Shown here: one piece after another, positions 34,204 through 35,967 of the stretch
Position numbering within the stretch: the first letter of the stretch is position 1
Layout: each line of letters opens with the position of its first letter
Assembly (NCBI GenBank): GCA_047634015.1
Contig: JBLIDB010000015.1
Span: forward strand, 1 to 35,967
Direction of reading: 5' to 3'
Length of the DNA: 35,967 bases
From: JAJRXG01 sp047634015
GTDB lineage: Bacteria; Bacteroidota; Bacteroidia; Chitinophagales; Saprospiraceae
Made by a program: the position numbers and the translations under genes
The notes under the pieces: model-generated
The model's input: the letters and a program-made list of their open reading frames with translations, nothing else
What the model was told of the DNA's origin: nothing
Database searches by the model: none

Positions 34204-35670
34204 GTGTCATTAGTTAAGCAATTAGCAGGACAAACGGTTATCTACGGATTGGGACAGATTCTACCAAGGATCGTTCAGTTCATACTTTTTAGTACGTATC
34301 TCACCAATCTTCTTAATGATACTGGTGACTATGCCGTTTACCTTGATCTATATGCTTACGCTACCGTTCTAATTGTCTTTTTTTCTTACCGAATGGATAC
34401 CGCTTTGTTCCGTTTCGGCCGCAAGTCGGAAGAACTTGAAGAGGTATATCAATCCGCTTTCTGGCCAATGGTCATATCCTCTCTTTTGCTCGTTGTGGCG
34501 GGTTGGATATTCTCGGAAGCGATTGCAACATGGTTGACTTATCCTGGCAAAGGCTATTATGTCAAGTGGTTTAGTTGGATTATAGGCTTGGATGTCATGA
34601 TCTTGCTACCTATGGCGAAATTAAGGTTGATGGACCAACCTAGAAAGTTCATTACTTATAAGATTGGTAATGTCATCCTAACAATAGCCCTTGTTTTATT
34701 CTTTCTGGAGGTTGTCCCGAGATGGTTTCCATCATTACAGGATGGTATATTGTCTTTTGCAAATGGTCCGGTTGAATTCGTTTTTGCGAGTAATCTTATT
34801 GCCAGTGCAGTCTTGTTTGTCGCATTAGCAATTAACTATTTACCAAACGCACTCTCAGTAAACTGGGCAATGTGGAGAAGAATGGGTTTATATGCATGGC
34901 CTCTCGTAATTGTTGGAATTGCAGGTGGTATAAATCAGTTTTTCGGCGTGCCTTTACAGAAGTATCTTTTGGGTGAAGCCATTGAGATCAATAAAGATCA
35001 AGCGGGCATCTATGGAGCGGTGCAAAAAATTCCTGCCCTACTTGCCCTTTTTACAACTGCCTATAATTATGCTGCAGAACCCTTTTTTTTTAAGAATGCA
35101 GAAAACAAAGATTCGAAATCACTCTATGGTGATATCGCATTGTTCTTTATCGTTGTGGCCGGAGTTATAACATTGTCTATTTCTTTGGGTATAGATCTCT
35201 TTGGACATCTTATAGCTGAGCCATATCGAGAAGGATTATATCTGGTTCCAATCTTACTATTAGCCTACTTGTTTCTGGGTATATATTACAATGTATCTAT
35301 ATGGTATAAGTTAAGTGATAATACTATATATGGGGCATATATCGCTCTTGTTGGGGCGGCAATTACCATTGGCGGAAGTCTGCTTCTACTTCCTATTATA
35401 GGATTCGATGCTTCTGCATGGGTAGCTCTTGCTTGTTACTTTACAATGGTTGCCTTAGCGTATTTAATAGGTAGAAAGAAATATCCTATTGACTATCCAA
35501 TCCAATCAATGTGCCGCCAAGTAATTCTGATAATTGCAATCATGGCCCTGGGATATCTATTACGAGGAGACAGTATTTTCTTTAATTTAGGAATAGGTCT
35601 ACTATTGATGCTTACGTACATCTGCCTTTCCTACAAGTTTGAATGGAAAAGACTTAAGCCGTACATATAA
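34204..35670 (+). CDS. Polysaccharide flippase (Wzx/MATE-like)
   Basis: Polytopic inner-membrane protein of the oligosaccharide-flippase superfamily, expected to move lipid-linked glycans across the inner membrane. The N-terminus SLVKQLAGQTVIYGLGQILPRIVQFI is the usual start of such proteins, and around 12-14 membrane segments are spread over 488 residues. It starts with GTG at 34204; no nearby in-frame ATG gives the conserved first helix. It follows the protease gene by 31 bases. It could serve O-antigen, exopolysaccharide or peptidoglycan precursor export; no polysaccharide cluster is seen beside it. Confidence 0.87.
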   Translation: MSLVKQLAGQTVIYGLGQILPRIVQFILFSTYLTNLLNDTGDYAVYLDLYAYATVLIVFFSYRMDTALFRFGRKSEELEEVYQSAFWPMVISSLLLVVAGWIFSEAIATWLTYPGKGYYVKWFSWIIGLDVMILLPMAKLRLMDQPRKFITYKIGNVILTIALVLFFLEVVPRWFPSLQDGILSFANGPVEFVFASNLIASAVLFVALAINYLPNALSVNWAMWRRMGLYAWPLVIVGIAGGINQFFGVPLQKYLLGEAIEINKDQAGIYGAVQKIPALLALFTTAYNYAAEPFFFKNAENKDSKSLYGDIALFFIVVAGVITLSISLGIDLFGHLIAEPYREGLYLVPILLLAYLFLGIYYNVSIWYKLSDNTIYGAYIALVGAAITIGGSLLLLPIIGFDASAWVALACYFTMVALAYLIGRKKYPIDYPIQSMCRQVILIIAIMALGYLLRGDSIFFNLGIGLLLMLTYICLSYKFEWKRLKPYI

Positions 35671-35967
35671 CTGACTCAATTCAAACAATTTTAGTGAGAA
35701 TAAAATCATGGATTGAAAACCCCTCAACTTCTTTAGACCCATGGAGCCCGTTTGTTTTTGCCAAGCAAAAATTCATTTATAGGAGACAAACGAATTATAT
35801 TTATTATACAGAGAAGTACATTGGTTGTGCCGATGGTAATCTTTGATTAATATGGATACAAACTGGCTACTGTTTTCAGACAAACTGCGGCTCTTGCTAA
35901 TGGATATTTAAAAAAAATTGAGATGTTTGTGGCCTTTAGTATTGCATGGTCGGTTATGAACGAAACA
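35671..35967. other. Window end: no supported gene
   Basis: A GTG-started frame of 50 codons (35694-35846; contains SLDPWSPFVFAKQKF and ENPST) is open, and an ATG at 35923 runs open to the window edge (MFVAFSIAWSVMNET). Neither has a ribosome binding site or a family I recognise. The first could be a remnant; the second may be the start of the next gene. No terminator is evident after the flippase. Confidence 0.3.

Overview
The window looks like a chromosomal segment of a member of the Bacteroidota, probably a Saprospiria/Lewinella-like marine or environmental lineage. The phylum call rests on several things seen here: type IX secretion (T9SS) C-terminal sorting tails of both kinds, DUF4270, DUF4290 and DUF4382 proteins, a stand-alone starch-synthase-like N-terminal domain upstream of DUF4270-glmS, and promoter -7 elements of the form TAnnTTTG. 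The lower rank is inference only. I see no phage, no intact insertion sequence, no CRISPR array, and no tRNA or rRNA gene.

Layout. 65-1587 (minus) holds a family 2 glycosyltransferase and a CysQ-type phosphatase with overlapping stop and start codons; galE is divergent from them. After a 414-bp gap come iorA-iorB, a TAT-exported molybdenum hydroxylase. A conserved unknown membrane protein (minus) follows, then a DUF4382 lipoprotein gene broken by two single-base losses, with an intact terminator behind it. Next is an orphan DUF5706/PycTM-like membrane protein, a Gfo/Idh/MocA oxidoreductase (minus), a lipoprotein-type msrA, an exported amidohydrolase and an FMN reductase-like protein.

11980-18648 (minus) is a housekeeping block transcribed in the order GT5-like N-terminal domain, DUF4270 lipoprotein, glmS, DUF4290, murA, YkgJ-type Cys-cluster protein. 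glmS and murA together supply and commit UDP-GlcNAc to peptidoglycan. cvpA is divergent from this block. 19447-22065 (minus) holds an unknown secreted protein and a heavily decayed cell-surface gene, separated by a perfect 29-bp tandem duplication.

22255-23974 has a Crp/Fnr regulator tightly linked to pyrD. An exported sugar isomerase-like TIM-barrel protein and a lipoprotein-type Fe/Mn superoxide dismutase follow on the minus strand. A bifunctional class A penicillin-binding protein and a small membrane protein come next. 28797-35670 is a plus-strand run of surface genes: a T9SS type B protein with three Asp-rich repeats, a c-type haem lipoprotein, a 1068-residue trypsin-like protease with P domain and type A sorting tail, and a Wzx/MATE-like flippase.

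Main themes are envelope building (galE, glmS, murA, PBP1A, flippase, glycosyltransferase), extracytoplasmic redox defence (exported SOD and MsrA) and T9SS-secreted surface proteins. I find no clear new multi-gene system. The best leads are the orphan PycTM-like protein, the palindromes flanking msrA and the amidohydrolase, the two pseudogenes, the possible dispersed repeat at 2742-2936, and the surface operon joining a cytochrome to T9SS cargo.
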